A program made the position numbers and the translations under genes. From Anthopleura xanthogrammica (taxonomy: Eukaryota; Cnidaria; Anthozoa; Actiniaria; Actiniidae): DNA of 64,000 nucleotides. This document shows, piece after piece, positions 1 through 24,850 of the stretch. The number at the start of each line of letters is the position of its first letter. Within the stretch, counting starts at the first letter, position 1. The notes below the pieces were generated by a model. That model saw only the letters and a program-made list of their open reading frames with translations, was not told the origin of the DNA and did not search any database. The stretch covers positions 8,314,539 through 8,378,538 of the forward strand of contig OZ025208.1 in NCBI GenBank assembly GCA_964019055.1, in the 5' to 3' direction.

Positions 1-13128
<13,128 letters not shown>

Positions 13129-13364
13129 CTGAAGAAAAAACAATTGAAATTGTTATTCAGTGTTGGCCATTTTGCAAAAGTTTACTGGTCATGCCTTTTT
13201 TAATGGATCGATACTACAAGTAGCTAGCCATCAGGCAGCTTTATTTTTGAATTGTTTGGTGAAGGTGTTGTGTGTTTACATAATGGTATTCGTTTGAACA
13301 TCATTTTGAAGTTATAAATAAGGATTTAAAAAACTTTGCGATGCTAATAGTAACAACATCAGAA

Positions 13365-13849
13365 TAGAGTGATTACAATAAACCCGTTCAACAAAATCTG
13401 TTAGTCAAAGTGTACGACTATCTGCTAGCATTTATTAGTGTGTATTAGTCTAGTGTAACTAGCTCATGTGTGAAGACTACAACTTTATTGGTTAAATTTA
13501 TCAAGACGAAATAGCGGTCTCATTCTACTGAAAACCAATATTTTTACTACGAGTCATTTGCTTTACAAATTTTAAACTGTAAATAAGTAATTAATTCATT
13601 CCGTGTAAAAGATTGAATTAAAGCTTTGCCGTTTTGCCTTCTACAATCTTTCCAGTTATCCGACTTAAAAATTGAAATACATATAAATGTCAATAAACAT
13701 GTATAGACTACATTCATTTGTTGTCTGTTTAATAATTTTTGTTTTAGTTAGACTATTTGTAGTCTAATTGGAGTCTATTAGCTAGTACTTGTGATTAATA
13801 GTGTGTGTTAGTCTAGTAATTGTTGAACGGGTTTATTGCAATCACTCTA
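13365..13849. mobile_element. 485-bp non-autonomous DNA transposon with 30-bp TIRs
   Basis: TAGAGTGATTACAATAAACC at the left is mirrored at the right end (GGTTTATTGCAATCACTCTA), with GTTCAACAA continuing both arms. No open frame inside. TA bases flank the ends. The element at 50981-51117 has related ends. Confidence 0.88.
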
Positions 13850-14234
13850 TAGTACAGACTGGTAAAATGGGTGAAGACTGAAACGTGTTAAGAAAACTCG
13901 CTTACAACTTCAATCAATGACATATAAATATCCCACTTTCGACTGAAAATACCATACAAGGTAACTTCAAAACCAACTTGCCCTTTTCTTACTGCAGGAC
14001 TTAATTAATATAGATGACAATAATAAACTTTTCGATCATTTGGAGGTAGTCTTGCGTAGATAGTAACTGGAATAGAATGCTGCTGCTAGACGCGCGGCCC
14101 CTATACGATAGTAAATATTGGTCAGGTTCCAAGCATAACAGATATCTAAATTAACTAATAAACACGCTATCAGCTTCTTTGACCAAACAGTATTGAAATG
14201 ATGTCAAGAACTAAAGTGAGCATCTCACACTTAC

Positions 14235-14360
14235 CAAATATTCAAGGTTTTTTTTGTAAACGAAAATTCTATCTTGCACAAAGTAATTGAGCCAAGCGAG
14301 TCGATCACTGATTAAATAACCAAAGTGTCGAATATCTTTTCTGAAGGTCAACTTCGTCCT
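14235..14360 (-). CDS. Possible upstream exon of the channel gene
   Basis: A 126-base open stretch ending at a good donor (TTG|gtaagt), in phase with the exon at 13096-13128. It reads RKDIRHFGYLISDRLAWL, then NYFVQDRIFVYKKNLEYL. An in-frame stop lies immediately upstream and there is no ATG, so if coding it must be spliced from further upstream. The candidate acceptor (tactag) lacks a pyrimidine tract. It may instead be a 5' untranslated exon. Confidence 0.4.
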
Positions 14361-15900
14361 CTAGTATATTCTCTTACTCCTTTTAGACGTACTGCATGTT
14401 AGTTCAACAGGGTCGGTTTATCTTTGTTTGACATCCAGTATCAAACTGTCTAAGCCAATGCATTTCTTTACAGATTCCGAAGCATTCAGTTAAGAACAAT
14501 AGAATTGAACTTATTGGTAATCCGGGACACCCGGAAGTAGTTTACCGACTTCCACTGGCTGAAACATAAGCTTTCTGACAATATGAAAAATAGTTGACCT
14601 TCGACAAACGTGTGATAGAGACAATAGTTATCAGACAAAAACAGATGAGAAGATATTTTAATTTTTCCTTTATTCAGGAGAGGGGAGATGAGTGAATCTC
14701 AGTTTTGTTACGCGGATTATTATAGACTTTATAAATCTTTTGGTGACATTTTTAGCCCGCGAGTAAAAAAAAAAAAAGAATAAAGCATTCACGTTAACTT
14801 TCACCGGATGACGACACGAGGAGCTTGACGTTATGACGTCAAGGAAGATTCCGCTGAGGTATTGCTGGCTCACACGATGGTGGATGACATATAGGGCAAG
14901 GAGCGTATCTCAAATGGAAAATTCTGGACAACAAACACGATGGCCCTGAAAGGTGCATTTTCAACTTTTCCATTTTATGTAGTTTGTCTTCAAAATGGCT
15001 CACTTTGAGGGCTCATTAGTTCTTGAAGGTGGCTGCTTACTATATATACAAAAATGAAGCTACTGCGCACGCTACTACGCAATCACAATGACGCCATCAA
15101 ACAGGCAATTTGACGCCACGATGTCGCCACGCCACGACCTTCAAACTTTTATTGAGGAACCATACACGTTATGAACTTCAACAAGGCAAAACCGGCATGG
15201 GACTCGAATTTCCAAGAGAGTCATGAAAAAAAAAATTTGACAAAGTTTGATAAAAATAACATGGGTTTTCAGTTACTCATAGAAAAAGCAGTAAGCGTAC
15301 ATTTTTGGCACTCGTCTTAGACAAAAAAATTCAAGAACAAGAAGAATTAAGGCCAATAAAAATATGATTTCGACTATATGTCTCCCAAATCTCTTAACTT
15401 ATATTTGTAAAACGATGTATAATTTAGTTTTCCTGAAAAAAATAACGTCAAAAGCTTGATTACCGGTGAAGTTATATTTTTTTTCGTAGAAAGTTGGTTT
15501 TCGCTTCTTTTTCATCAAAAAGTTGTTGATATGCTTGTGTTTAATCGTGAATATCTCGAAAACTACCTCGGGACACCCCTTTTTCTTTCCCGATTTGAAA
15601 TCAGCATTGAATTTGAGTTTAAAAGACTGATTGCGATTAAAAAGCTTTTTCACGGATTTTCTCCACTATGTCCGGACACCATACATTTCTTTGTATTTTT
15701 GAATGGCTGTGAGTTCATCAATATTGATCTGATTAACACCAAACTTCGGAATTTTGTATAGCTCGATGTGCTCTTTCTGGCTATGTGAGTTTTGTGTTGT
15801 CATCCTCACAATTTAGGAGCTCGTACCCAGTCCCTTACAGTATGAAATCAGGCAATGTGTCAAGTCATTCTATGATGTTTTTTTAAATCTATCTCAGTCA
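14361..15900. other. Region upstream of the channel gene, no clear gene
   Basis: If transcription of the minus-strand channel gene starts here, this is its promoter region. A perfect CRE-type octamer, TGACGTCA, sits at 14834-14841. Several A/T runs give low-complexity open frames that I do not regard as genes. Nothing else recognised. Confidence 0.3.
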
Positions 15901-16245
15901 ATAGCTCTTCCATTTGAACACGTACTCTTAACCGTAACTGAATTATCAGAAGCCAATCGTAATGGAAGATGAGACGTTTCCTTAGTACTGTTATGTTAGT
16001 AGTTCGGATATAAAACTCTTTAATTGAGTTTCCAAATATAGTTCTCATTAACGTTTCTTATCAAGTATAAAAAGGATTATCTTCAGGAAAGTAGCGAGTA
16101 TTACGTCAAAAGCTTGTATCTATATGCGCCTTAATGTTATATTTACTTACTGAATTTCCCTTTGTCATAGTTCAAATATATGGGGAAAAGTTGTTAAGGT
16201 AAACAAAGAGTGCAAACAGACTGTAAATTAGATCGACATCTTCGG

Positions 16246-16428
16246 GAAATGTTACGTTTTTCCATTTCAGACCACGTGTCATTCCTTGGAGTATCATTTC
16301 TTTGTTTAACGGTTGCGCATAAGAAGACACATGAATATGAATACAACTGAAACAAAGAATCTTAATCTCAAGAGAATGACACATGGTCTGAAATGGAAAA
16401 ACATTATGCCCAAGCCGAAAAGGGTCTA
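16246..16428. mobile_element. Palindromic MITE, family 3
   Basis: Best copy of this family: TTTTTCCATTTCAGACCACG pairs with the complementary right arm ending at the AAGGGTCTA end. Confidence 0.88.
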
Positions 16429-17461
16429 TTTACAAGAGAATTGGACATTTCCAAAATTTGTAAATTAGTGTATACCCCGTGTAAATAAATTGGAAAAGTC
16501 CTTTGTAAATTGAATGTAACTTGCTTTACAACATATGTAAACTAAAATTCACAATCCATATATCTAAAGTGGGTCATTTATAAAAGTTGCCACTGAGTGA
16601 AATGCTAGGAAAAACAACAAGAACAAAGGGGGAAAAATTTGTATCAATGCTGCAGGGTAAAAAAAGTCGTTCTCTTATCCGATTTCACTATTCCTCTCAT
16701 CCTTAACTGATCTCAACTAATCCCAACAAATCTTACTTATCCACGTATCCATGCTTAAAACGGAAAAGAATACACTACACTAGCTACCGCTAAATGTATC
16801 CAAGTGCCTAATGCGTTAACTGCACCTCGTCTCGATGTCGCCTTGTAGACCCACTTACCAGCCATTTGTTTCCGACATTTTTAGTTTCCAAATCTTAGGA
16901 TGAAAAAGTGATTTTCGCTAATCTTTTCTAAACCTTTTTGAAGCTTTGCAGATTAAGGAAAGCAAGAGTGGAGCATGTCCTTATTGTAAGTATCGTATTT
17001 GGTTCGTTTTTGACAATTTTCATGGCTATTTTGAGTGTTTTTTATTCAATTTGGTTACCAGTGGATTTGTAATCTAGGTGAGTAAGTTTGTCACTGCGAA
17101 AATGTTCATAATTCTTATTTCACCGACAGCGAAGAAATATGCTATTTTCTAAAAGAAAGTTGGTGGATCTTTCCAAGGATGACTTTTGTTTTCTCTTTTT
17201 TTCGAGAAAAAGTCGTTGATCGACCTAAAAACCTGGAAACTAGGGCAATATGTTCGCTTATTGCCTAATTCGTTCGGGCTGTGAGAAGTGAAATACCCCG
17301 GTACTCATTCACTTATTTAGCTTGTTTTTTTGGCTTCCCTTTTTAAGTTAAAAAAGGAACATCTCCGTGAAAAGAACACCAATTTTTAAATACTAAAAGG
17401 ATAGAAAATATTAGAGGAAAAAGATGGACTTACTACTAAGGGCAAAAGGCAAATCAAAAGC

Positions 17462-17589
17462 TAGTCTTTCAGTTTCAAAGCAACTCAAATTGGAGGACAA
17501 AACAAAGGAATTTCAATCTCCTGATAATTGGAACCCTATTGTGTTGTGCTCCAAATTGAGCTGCATTCCGAAGTGCGGCAAGGAGTCTA
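17462..17589. mobile_element. Palindromic MITE, family 1 (degraded left end)
   Basis: Inner arms (CAACTCAAATTGGAGGAC and complement) and right end are clear; the left terminal repeat is decayed. Confidence 0.8.
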
Positions 17590-17599
17590 TAAAAACGAG

Positions 17600-18540
17600 G
17601 ATAAAACATATTAAAAACGCGAAAAAGCTATGCGGTCAATTTTTAAGTCAACAAGGCGGTCATCCAGATCACCAGCGTTTGTGTTCGTGACTTTTTCTTT
17701 ATGCTAAATTTTGAGACAATATTTGCAAACGCTGTCCAATTGCGAGAGACAAATTATGAAGAAGCATGGAAAGTCCTTTTTTTTATATCAATTATCTCAA
17801 AAGCTTTCCATTTTTCGCCAAATTAAATTAAAGTAAAGAAAATTTCTGCTGTTAGTCTTACTACTAATGGGAATAGGCAAAATCTAGAAAATTAGTTTTG
17901 ATAAACACGAGGAAAAACCGATAAAAACGCGAGAAAGCTATCGGCCAAATCCATTCATGTAAAAGTGTTGGAAACGCCATGAACAACAAATTTGCCGGTA
18001 TGCGATGGATCAATATAGATAACTGGATATGTGAAAACGTATAAGAAAAAAACAGTGCACTGTAGATAAAAATGTTTAATTCTACGATATTTCCAGTACT
18101 TGCCTTCTTCAGGTAATAAAGAAATTCCATTGGAATTCAATAGAGTGGTTTTCGTATGAGTGGGAAACATTAGTACTGACTTACAGCACGTACGCAGCAT
18201 GGCATGCCGTAACATTGAAATGGCTTCCCATTGTCTTCCCGCCAGTAATTCGTCCAATCACAATGCGTAGTTACGGCTACGGTACGGGTACAGTATGGCT
18301 ACGTGTTTGCCGTATCGTTTCCCACTCGTAAAAAAACCGCTCTATGTATAAACTATTGTGAAATGCGGAAATAACGATATAGAAATAGACTAAATGATTG
18401 ACATCAATTCATATTTAAGTAAGTCAAGTCAACAGCGTTTGTGTTCGTGACTTTTTCATGAAGAGAGAAATTATAAAGATAAGTGAGAAACTCTTTTTTT
18501 CTGTTCAATTATCTCAAAAGCTGTCCTTTTTCACTTCAGT
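17600..18540. repeat. Diverged direct duplication
   Basis: The words AGCGTTTGTGTTCGTGACTT (about 17670 and 18432) and CAATTATCTCAAAAGCT (about 17790 and 18507) occur twice in the same order, and a GATAAAA...AACGCGA-AAAGCTAT word at about 17600 recurs near 17920. It looks like an old segmental duplication, now split by the palindromic element at 18141. Confidence 0.7.
18141..18344. mobile_element. Palindromic element (TAGAGTGGTTTT ends)
   Basis: Ends TAGAGTGGTTTTCGTATGAG and CTCGTAAAAAAACCGCTCTA are inverted, followed by GTGGGAAAC and its complement. About 204 bases, TA-flanked. Confidence 0.87.
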
Positions 18541-19198
18541 TTTCTCAGTGTGTTGTCCTTAACATCGTTAGTAGAAAATCAATCAGAGTGCATGGTGTCT
18601 AATATCTGATAATATGCACGTACCGTAGTATTTTCTGATAGTAATCATATCAAGGCATTTCCAGAAGGTATAGATTTGGCCTAAATCCTTAATTCGGCCT
18701 ATGGTTCAATGTTTTGACTATTTGCGTCGGTAGGTGACGTGGTTCTGATCGACGGTGCCTCTCATTGCTATCTACTTGAAAAATGGGCTCGCTAGCTTGA
18801 AGCTTTTACTAAACCGCAGACATATGTGAGTAGAGTTTGTTTGATCAGTTGTTCTCCGTTCAGTTTCCCCGGGTTCTCAGGTTCTAACCCCTTCTGGTAA
18901 AACTATCATATGAGTTGAGTGTTCTTTGTTGTGTATATGAAATGATCTGGATGAAAATGTAATGATTTATGATTTATATAGCCTCTGAGTGCCCTTTCAC
19001 TAATGACACAAGCACAAGGAAGGGAAACTTTTGATCATTGCGCTTGTGCTCAATTGCGTTCGTGCTTGTACTTGCGTGCTCTTTTCACAATGAAAAAAGA
19101 ACTCTTGTTCTTGTGCATCAATATTACTATCACTATTATACTATCGTATTACTAAGTGCGGCATGAACCTTTCATGACTTTCTAAGGCCACTTTATAA

Positions 19199-19617
19199 CC
19201 ACTTTCACATTCCCATGATACTTTGCGTTTTTGGGGAGCAACAATAGCAAACATTATTTGAAAATTCAAAACTTTTCGTGCAGATGTTGAGTATATTTGC
19301 TATTATCATTGAAAAATCCAGTATCAGTTTTAATCAGAGTTAATTCCACAGGCATGGGAGAATGAAACGTTTGGTGTTACAGACAATGTATTGACTTATA
19401 TACCAAGAAATGTCATGACTTTTACTCGTAAACCTATTCAAATTTCTTCCTTTCTGGTTTTTGTGAATTCTGATAGATCTATCATAGATGCATAAGTGTT
19501 TATATATGTTTTTTTTCTTCAATTCTTATTAATCTTCATGGTAATATTAGCGATTTTGTCTCGTTGTTGCCCCCCAAAAACGCAAAGCGTTATATGTTAT
19601 GGGGGATGTGAAAGTGT
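19199..19617. mobile_element. ~420-bp element with ~45-bp inverted ends
   Basis: CACTTTCACATTCCCATGAT, then TTTGCGTTTTTGGGGAGCAAC, is mirrored by GTTGCCCCCCAAAAACGCAA and GGGGGATGTGAAAGTG. No coding capacity. Confidence 0.85.
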
Positions 19618-19734
19618 CGAATACAATAATACGGTTTTGTATTCTATTATTTAGCTGAAGACCAGTGCTTCGATTTCACTGAACATAGCTTACTCCGAGT
19701 AACAAATTGTAAACTTGAAGAGCTTTAATAGCGG

Positions 19735-19880
19735 TGCTTGCTGGTTCTCTCCCGTGATTGTTGGTTTTTCTCCGGGTTTCCTCCGCAGTCCTTAAAATAT
19801 CAACTACTAAATTCCGATTCAGTCGATCTTTGGGCTTTCACGTTAAATCTCCGTCTTTGATTGTCTCATGCTTTGATATA
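19735..19880 (-). repeat. SINE-like repeat fragment
   Basis: Shares TTTCTCCGGGTTTCCTCCG and TCAACTACTAAATTCC words with a dispersed family seen in the other orientation at 20549, 45770, 49470 and 56320. Confidence 0.6.
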
Positions 19881-20548
19881 ACAGGCAAAGCTAGTAGATT
19901 TTTGAAATGAAACCAAAATAAAAAAGTGTGTTAATCTGGGCAACAAAATTGTGCAACTTGTCTCGCTCGTAGAGTCGCGAATGCTGCTCGTACAATCCGC
20001 GCGCAAAAATGCTCTATTCGTTTGAAGTAGAGATAGAGCTTACATTGTTCAGTTTAAAACATTATTTTAGTGCGCATGGAATGGTTTGTATACGAGCAAC
20101 AATCTCCCGGTAGCCAACAACAAAAGTTGCGTTCCAGACATAACTATTTTATTTACAGACGTTTGAGCGCTCTTATTTTAAATGCCTGCTTATAGCTTTC
20201 TAATCTTGGAAATCTCAAATTGTTATGAGTCACATTTCTTTATTTCCAATCCACAAATGAGTCTGGATAACCGCCCATCACTTAGTTTTGGCTGCAAGGT
20301 GCTTTTTTTTAAATCAATATTTTTACGCCAAATTGAAAACAACGATATCATATAAGGATAACAAGGATATCATTCGCCTTAAGGAAGCGACTTTATTTAT
20401 TGATGATTCTTGGAGATATTTTTGATAAACTAACAATGGCACGTTCTGTTGGTTGGTTGTTGACTAGAAAAAATCAGTCTGGACGTGTCTTGTCGCAGGT
20501 AGCCCTATCCTTGGAGTGGCTTTAAAATTTTATCAGGGCACTGCTAAC

Positions 20549-20690
20549 TCAAAGATCGAATTGGAATTTTGGGTTTTGCCGAGGGAAGAATCTGGATAAC
20601 CCGGAGAAAAAAACTTCAAGTCAAAGGAGGTACCCATCAAACTCTACTCACATGTGATGGTGAGTCCAGGGATTACTCCTTCATTACAGC
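20549..20690 (+). repeat. SINE-like repeat fragment
   Basis: Contains ATCTGGATAACCCGGAGAAA and ACTCTACTCACATGTGATGG, words shared with 49470-49615 and 56320-56470. Confidence 0.65.
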
Positions 20691-21020
20691 ACTGAAACAT
20701 ATATCAGTATATATATATAGAGAGAGAGCGAGTGTCAAAGTTTTAGAGATTTTGTGTGTGTATATATGCACACACATACAGCGATTTTCAAATGGTGCAT
20801 TATGGGTAATTTCTAAAAGAAAATCGCTTAAATAAGTGTTAATAATAAACTTTTTTAAAAGAATATTATAATATAGTGCAGACTAAGTGCTGCTTAGTAT
20901 TTTGTTTAACGTTCCAGCGAGAAAAACCGCATTTTAAGTAAAAAGAATTAGAGAATATGCAAATTTGTATATATCAATATATTGATATAGTTGAATTTTG
21001 CAGAATTTTTGCAAACCGCT

Positions 21021-21265
21021 GTATATATATATATAGCTTTTTGCAAAAATTATGGCCGGTTCAACTATATATACAAGTATATCAAAAGTATTTCAGAAAT
21101 TACGGGATAACATTCCTGATATTTTTTTCAGAAAGCCCTAGTGATAGGCAACCCGAAAAAAATATCAGCCATGATATCCCATAATTTCTGATATACTTTT
21201 GATATACTTGTACATATACATGAAACGGCCATAATTTTTGCAAAAGGCTGTATATATATATATAT
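21021..21265. mobile_element. Long AT-rich palindrome
   Basis: About 110-base arms: GCTTTTTGCAAAAATTATGG and CAAGTATATCAAAAGTAT on the left recur inverted on the right, bounded by TATATA runs. Could form a long hairpin. Confidence 0.88.
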
Positions 21266-23040
21266 CGTGCGATAAACAAGAAAAGGGCAAGTTAAAGGTC
21301 ATTAATTTTATTAATTAATGCTATGATTTCGGGGACTGGAACACGTAGGAAGTTACTTTGTAACCGGCATTATTATTTTGAAGATGTATAAAGTTGAGTG
21401 TTTTTGCTTAATCAGCTGGAGTGTTCTCAAACGCTTCCTGACAGTGTAACAAATGGCTCACACTTTCATTTCCTTTCAAGGTTTAATAAAAACGGGCTGC
21501 TTGAAATTTGGATACTGTGAACAAATCGTCCACGGAATAAAAACAGACGGAAGCCGTCGGATTTTTAATATTTTTTTCCTTCTTTTTTAGGTTTTTGACG
21601 ATGACAACTTGTCTTCACAATTGAAAATCATATAACTTTCCAGACGTCTCAATTTTTGGAGAGCAACGTATTTAATTTATCTTGAAGATCCCTAAAAGAA
21701 ATTATTTTTTTAAATTTCGAAATTGCAATCCCTGAAGCGTACCGTCAGACACGTACAATATCCATTCAGACAACCTATTCGCTGTAGCCAATCAGTGCAT
21801 TTTATCATCAAATCGTTTTGGGCCATTACGTTATTAAAGATAAAAACATAACGACCAAAATATTATCGTACCCTAAAGGACATTACATATTTAGGTACTA
21901 GTAGAGTCGAAAACACCACCGACGCCAACCATAAACTGTAATCATTATAACGTTATTTATTTATTTATTTATTTTTTTTATTTATGTTTTTTTTTTTTTT
22001 TAACGATTTTTATTTGTGTTTTCCATTACGATACAACAATAATATATCATCATTATAACGTAATGGCCCGATACAGTTCTTCATAATAATTCCCCAAGGA
22101 TATGTATGTACCGGGAATCTCGAGAACACACACCAGACACCGAGAGAAAGGAAATGTCATGGGATTTGACGTCATGTATATATGTGTCGGTAGAGGGCGT
22201 ACGGAATGTCATCGGGTTTAGTAATCATCCTGTCATGTCTGCCCTGGGTGGTAAAATCTGTATTGTTTGGCTTGCACTAATTTTCTACCTGGGGTCAAAA
22301 AAAATCAAAAAAAAATCAACATCACGAAACATTTCAATGCTCAAGAGAAGAGAATTCTTTTGTATATAACCCCAGGTTGGGAATTCATGGGGTCTGAATG
22401 AATAAAGGTTACTCTGATGTTAGTCTGACCAACAAATATTTTTATCTCTGTTTTTTTTTGTTTTTTTGTTTGTTTGTTTGTTTTGGACTCGGAGTTTCAA
22501 TAATTGAAAGTGAATAGGTACACCTTGGTAGTTTTAGTTTTAATCTTTTAGACACAAACTCACCAAACTGCTGATAAAATCTTTTTACAAAATGCTATCT
22601 CCCATTTCTGCATACTTTTCAACTTAGTAGACTTGTCATCGACGGTTTGATAAGTCGAGAGATCAGTAGAAGCCGACTGAGAACCAGCATCTTATTAGCA
22701 AGTCAAGAGCGTTTTGTTTAGTTTTTTTTGTGTGGATTTTTCTTTAGATGAGATAATTTTTAAAACCACTACTTTTTTGGGAACGTATTCTGTACAATAA
22801 TTACAATTGTTGCTGAAGGCATTTTTTCCTCCCTCCCCTCATGGGGCTGTTTTTCAGGATAACTAAATTTGATTGTTTTTCGGCCCTCGAGTCATTGCGG
22901 AAGCACTAGTTTCTCAAAGGCCATGAAAGAGAGACGTCATGCGGAAGGTAACATCACACGTGTTCCCGTATACATAATACTCACATCACGCTCACCGCAA
23001 TGGCGATGAAATGACCAGTCGCATTAAAAAACAATTTGTG
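21266..23040. other. Non-coding stretch, nothing recognised
   Basis: AT-rich with T and A runs (21958-22005, 22447-22485). Short open frames only, no splice-supported exon seen. Confidence 0.4.
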
Positions 23041-23070
23041 GTCGACTGTAATTAATTAACCAACAAACAC

Positions 23071-23196
23071 TATAAAAAGCTCACGCTCTGTTCTGATCTG
23101 TATCTTTAATGACAGTGAGAATCCTGTGAGATCATAACAGCAGTAGTTACGCTTCTACGCCAAGCAAAACTTCAAGACAATACAAGTTTTTTTAAG
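23071..23196 (+). promoter_or_regulatory. Candidate TATA promoter and non-coding first exon
   Basis: ACTATAAAAAGC at 23069-23080 is a good TATA box. About 120 bases downstream is a strong splice donor (AAG|gtaagc at 23196/23197) with no open frame between, as expected for a 5' untranslated exon. The next plus-strand gene is the GPCR, whose coding exon is preceded by a good acceptor at 29879, so this could be its first exon across a 6.7-kb intron. The link is inference. Confidence 0.4.
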
Positions 23197-23435
23197 GTAA
23201 GCTTTTATTTTACTTTTCAAAATAAATTTAACCGGGCTTGTAAAAACAAGAGTTGCAGATTTCTTGGAGACACTAAATTAGTTAAGTGAGAATTTGATTA
23301 AAGCTTCGCAAAAAAAGAAGATAACCATAGTCAAATAAAACCATTTTCATGGTACACATTGTTTTTCGCCGGCTTTGTTAAGGTGACACTGGACAAATTA
23401 TGTGCCCTCCAAATGATACAAATATGTTGGCGACT

Positions 23436-23645
23436 TCCAACACATTTCCATGATATTTCCAACATATTTCCATGATATTTCCAACATATTTCCATGATAT
23501 TTCCAACATATTTCCATGATATTTCTAACATGTTTCCATGATATTTCTAACATGTTTCCATGATATTTCCAACATATTTCCATGATATTTCCAACATATT
23601 TCCATGATATTTCCAACATATTTCCATGATATTTCTAACATATTT
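23436..23645. repeat. 22-bp tandem repeat, about 9 copies
   Basis: Unit ATTTCCATGATATTTCCAAC plus AT, repeated from about 23436 to 23645 with a few T changes. Three units restore frame, so open frames with a 22-residue period appear; not a gene. Confidence 0.95.
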
Positions 23646-24329
23646 CAATACCATAGAATTTTCCAAAAGGCTATAGGAATGACTTCCATGTCTTCCAACA
23701 TATTTCTGACAGCATCTCAAATCGATCGATTTTTCCAGTGATATAGAAAAGCTGAAGAACTGAAAATAGTATAAAATGTTTTACGTGAGCACTTGGCACA
23801 ACAGCTGGGTCCTCATCATCTACCAGATGATTTTATAACAAGAGCCACATAGATATTCGTGGATCTTTAGCTATCGACGGAAAACCCTTGAGCAATTGCT
23901 TTTTTTTAGTGTTAGGGATTGGTATGACAGTGGTTCAAGCCAGTGACTTGGACAGTGGTTCAAGCCAAGCTTTTAGAAAATCTTTTTATTTATATCTAAT
24001 CATGAGCTTATTTTACGGAGCAGATTTAGGTTCGAGTTACTCTGAATAATCAATTGTTGCTCTATAAATTATGCCGTCATTTGTACTGCTAATCGGTTGT
24101 ATCTTAGATTAATCAACCAGATTAGCTTTTTTCATGTAATGACAACAATATCCAATAACATTCACTATAGTAAAACATACAGCAGTTTGCAGAATTAAAT
24201 GAGATAACCCGACCCAAACGTTTTGTAATAATGTGTAGTATATAACACGTTAAGAATATATTTATCAAATTCGGATAAAAAAGATCGAAACCTTTCGTGT
24301 CATTTTAAATATCATGCTTATGTAACGGA

Positions 24330-24850
24330 TGCTTCATGTTAACCTTTGGTTTTGTCCTGTATCGTAAGCTACTTTCATAGTATTAGAACAAAGGAGATAC
24401 GACTATACTTTTGTCTCATGTGCCTTCAAATGTTTCGAATGGTCCATTATGACCTTTGGTTTTATCCTGTATCGTAGGCTCATTCAAAGTATTAGCACAA
24501 AGAAGATACGACTCACTTCAGTATCCTATACTTTTGTCTCATGTGCCTTCAAATGCTTCGGGTGGTCCATTTTGACCTTTGGTTTTATCCTGTAGGCTCT
24601 TTTCATAGTATTAGCAGGAGATACGACCTACTTATCCTATACTTTTGTGTTATGTGCCTTCAATTGTTTCGAATGGTCCATTTTGACCTTTGGATTTATC
24701 CTGTAGGCTCTTTTCATAGTATTAGCACAAAGGAGATACAACTCATTTATCCTATACTTTTGCCGCGTGTGCCTTCAAATGATTCGAATTGTCCATTTTG
24801 ACCTTTGGTTTTGTCTTGTATTGTAAGCACTTGTGTTACGTGCCTTTTTT
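24330..24850. repeat. ~115-bp tandem repeat, 4-5 copies
   Basis: The phrase CTTTTGTCTCATGTGCCTTC recurs with changes at about 24409, 24530, 24643 and 24757, followed each time by GGTCCATT-TGACCTTTGG and a TCCTGTA word. Confidence 0.93.

Noticed and set aside
15399..15761. Overlapping frames of 84 and 101 codons
   Set aside because: Low-complexity A/T-rich, Lys/Phe-rich on opposite strands of the same sequence; no support.
23331..23619. Frames with periodic LEISWKYVGNIM-like repeats
   Set aside because: By-product of a 22-bp tandem repeat.
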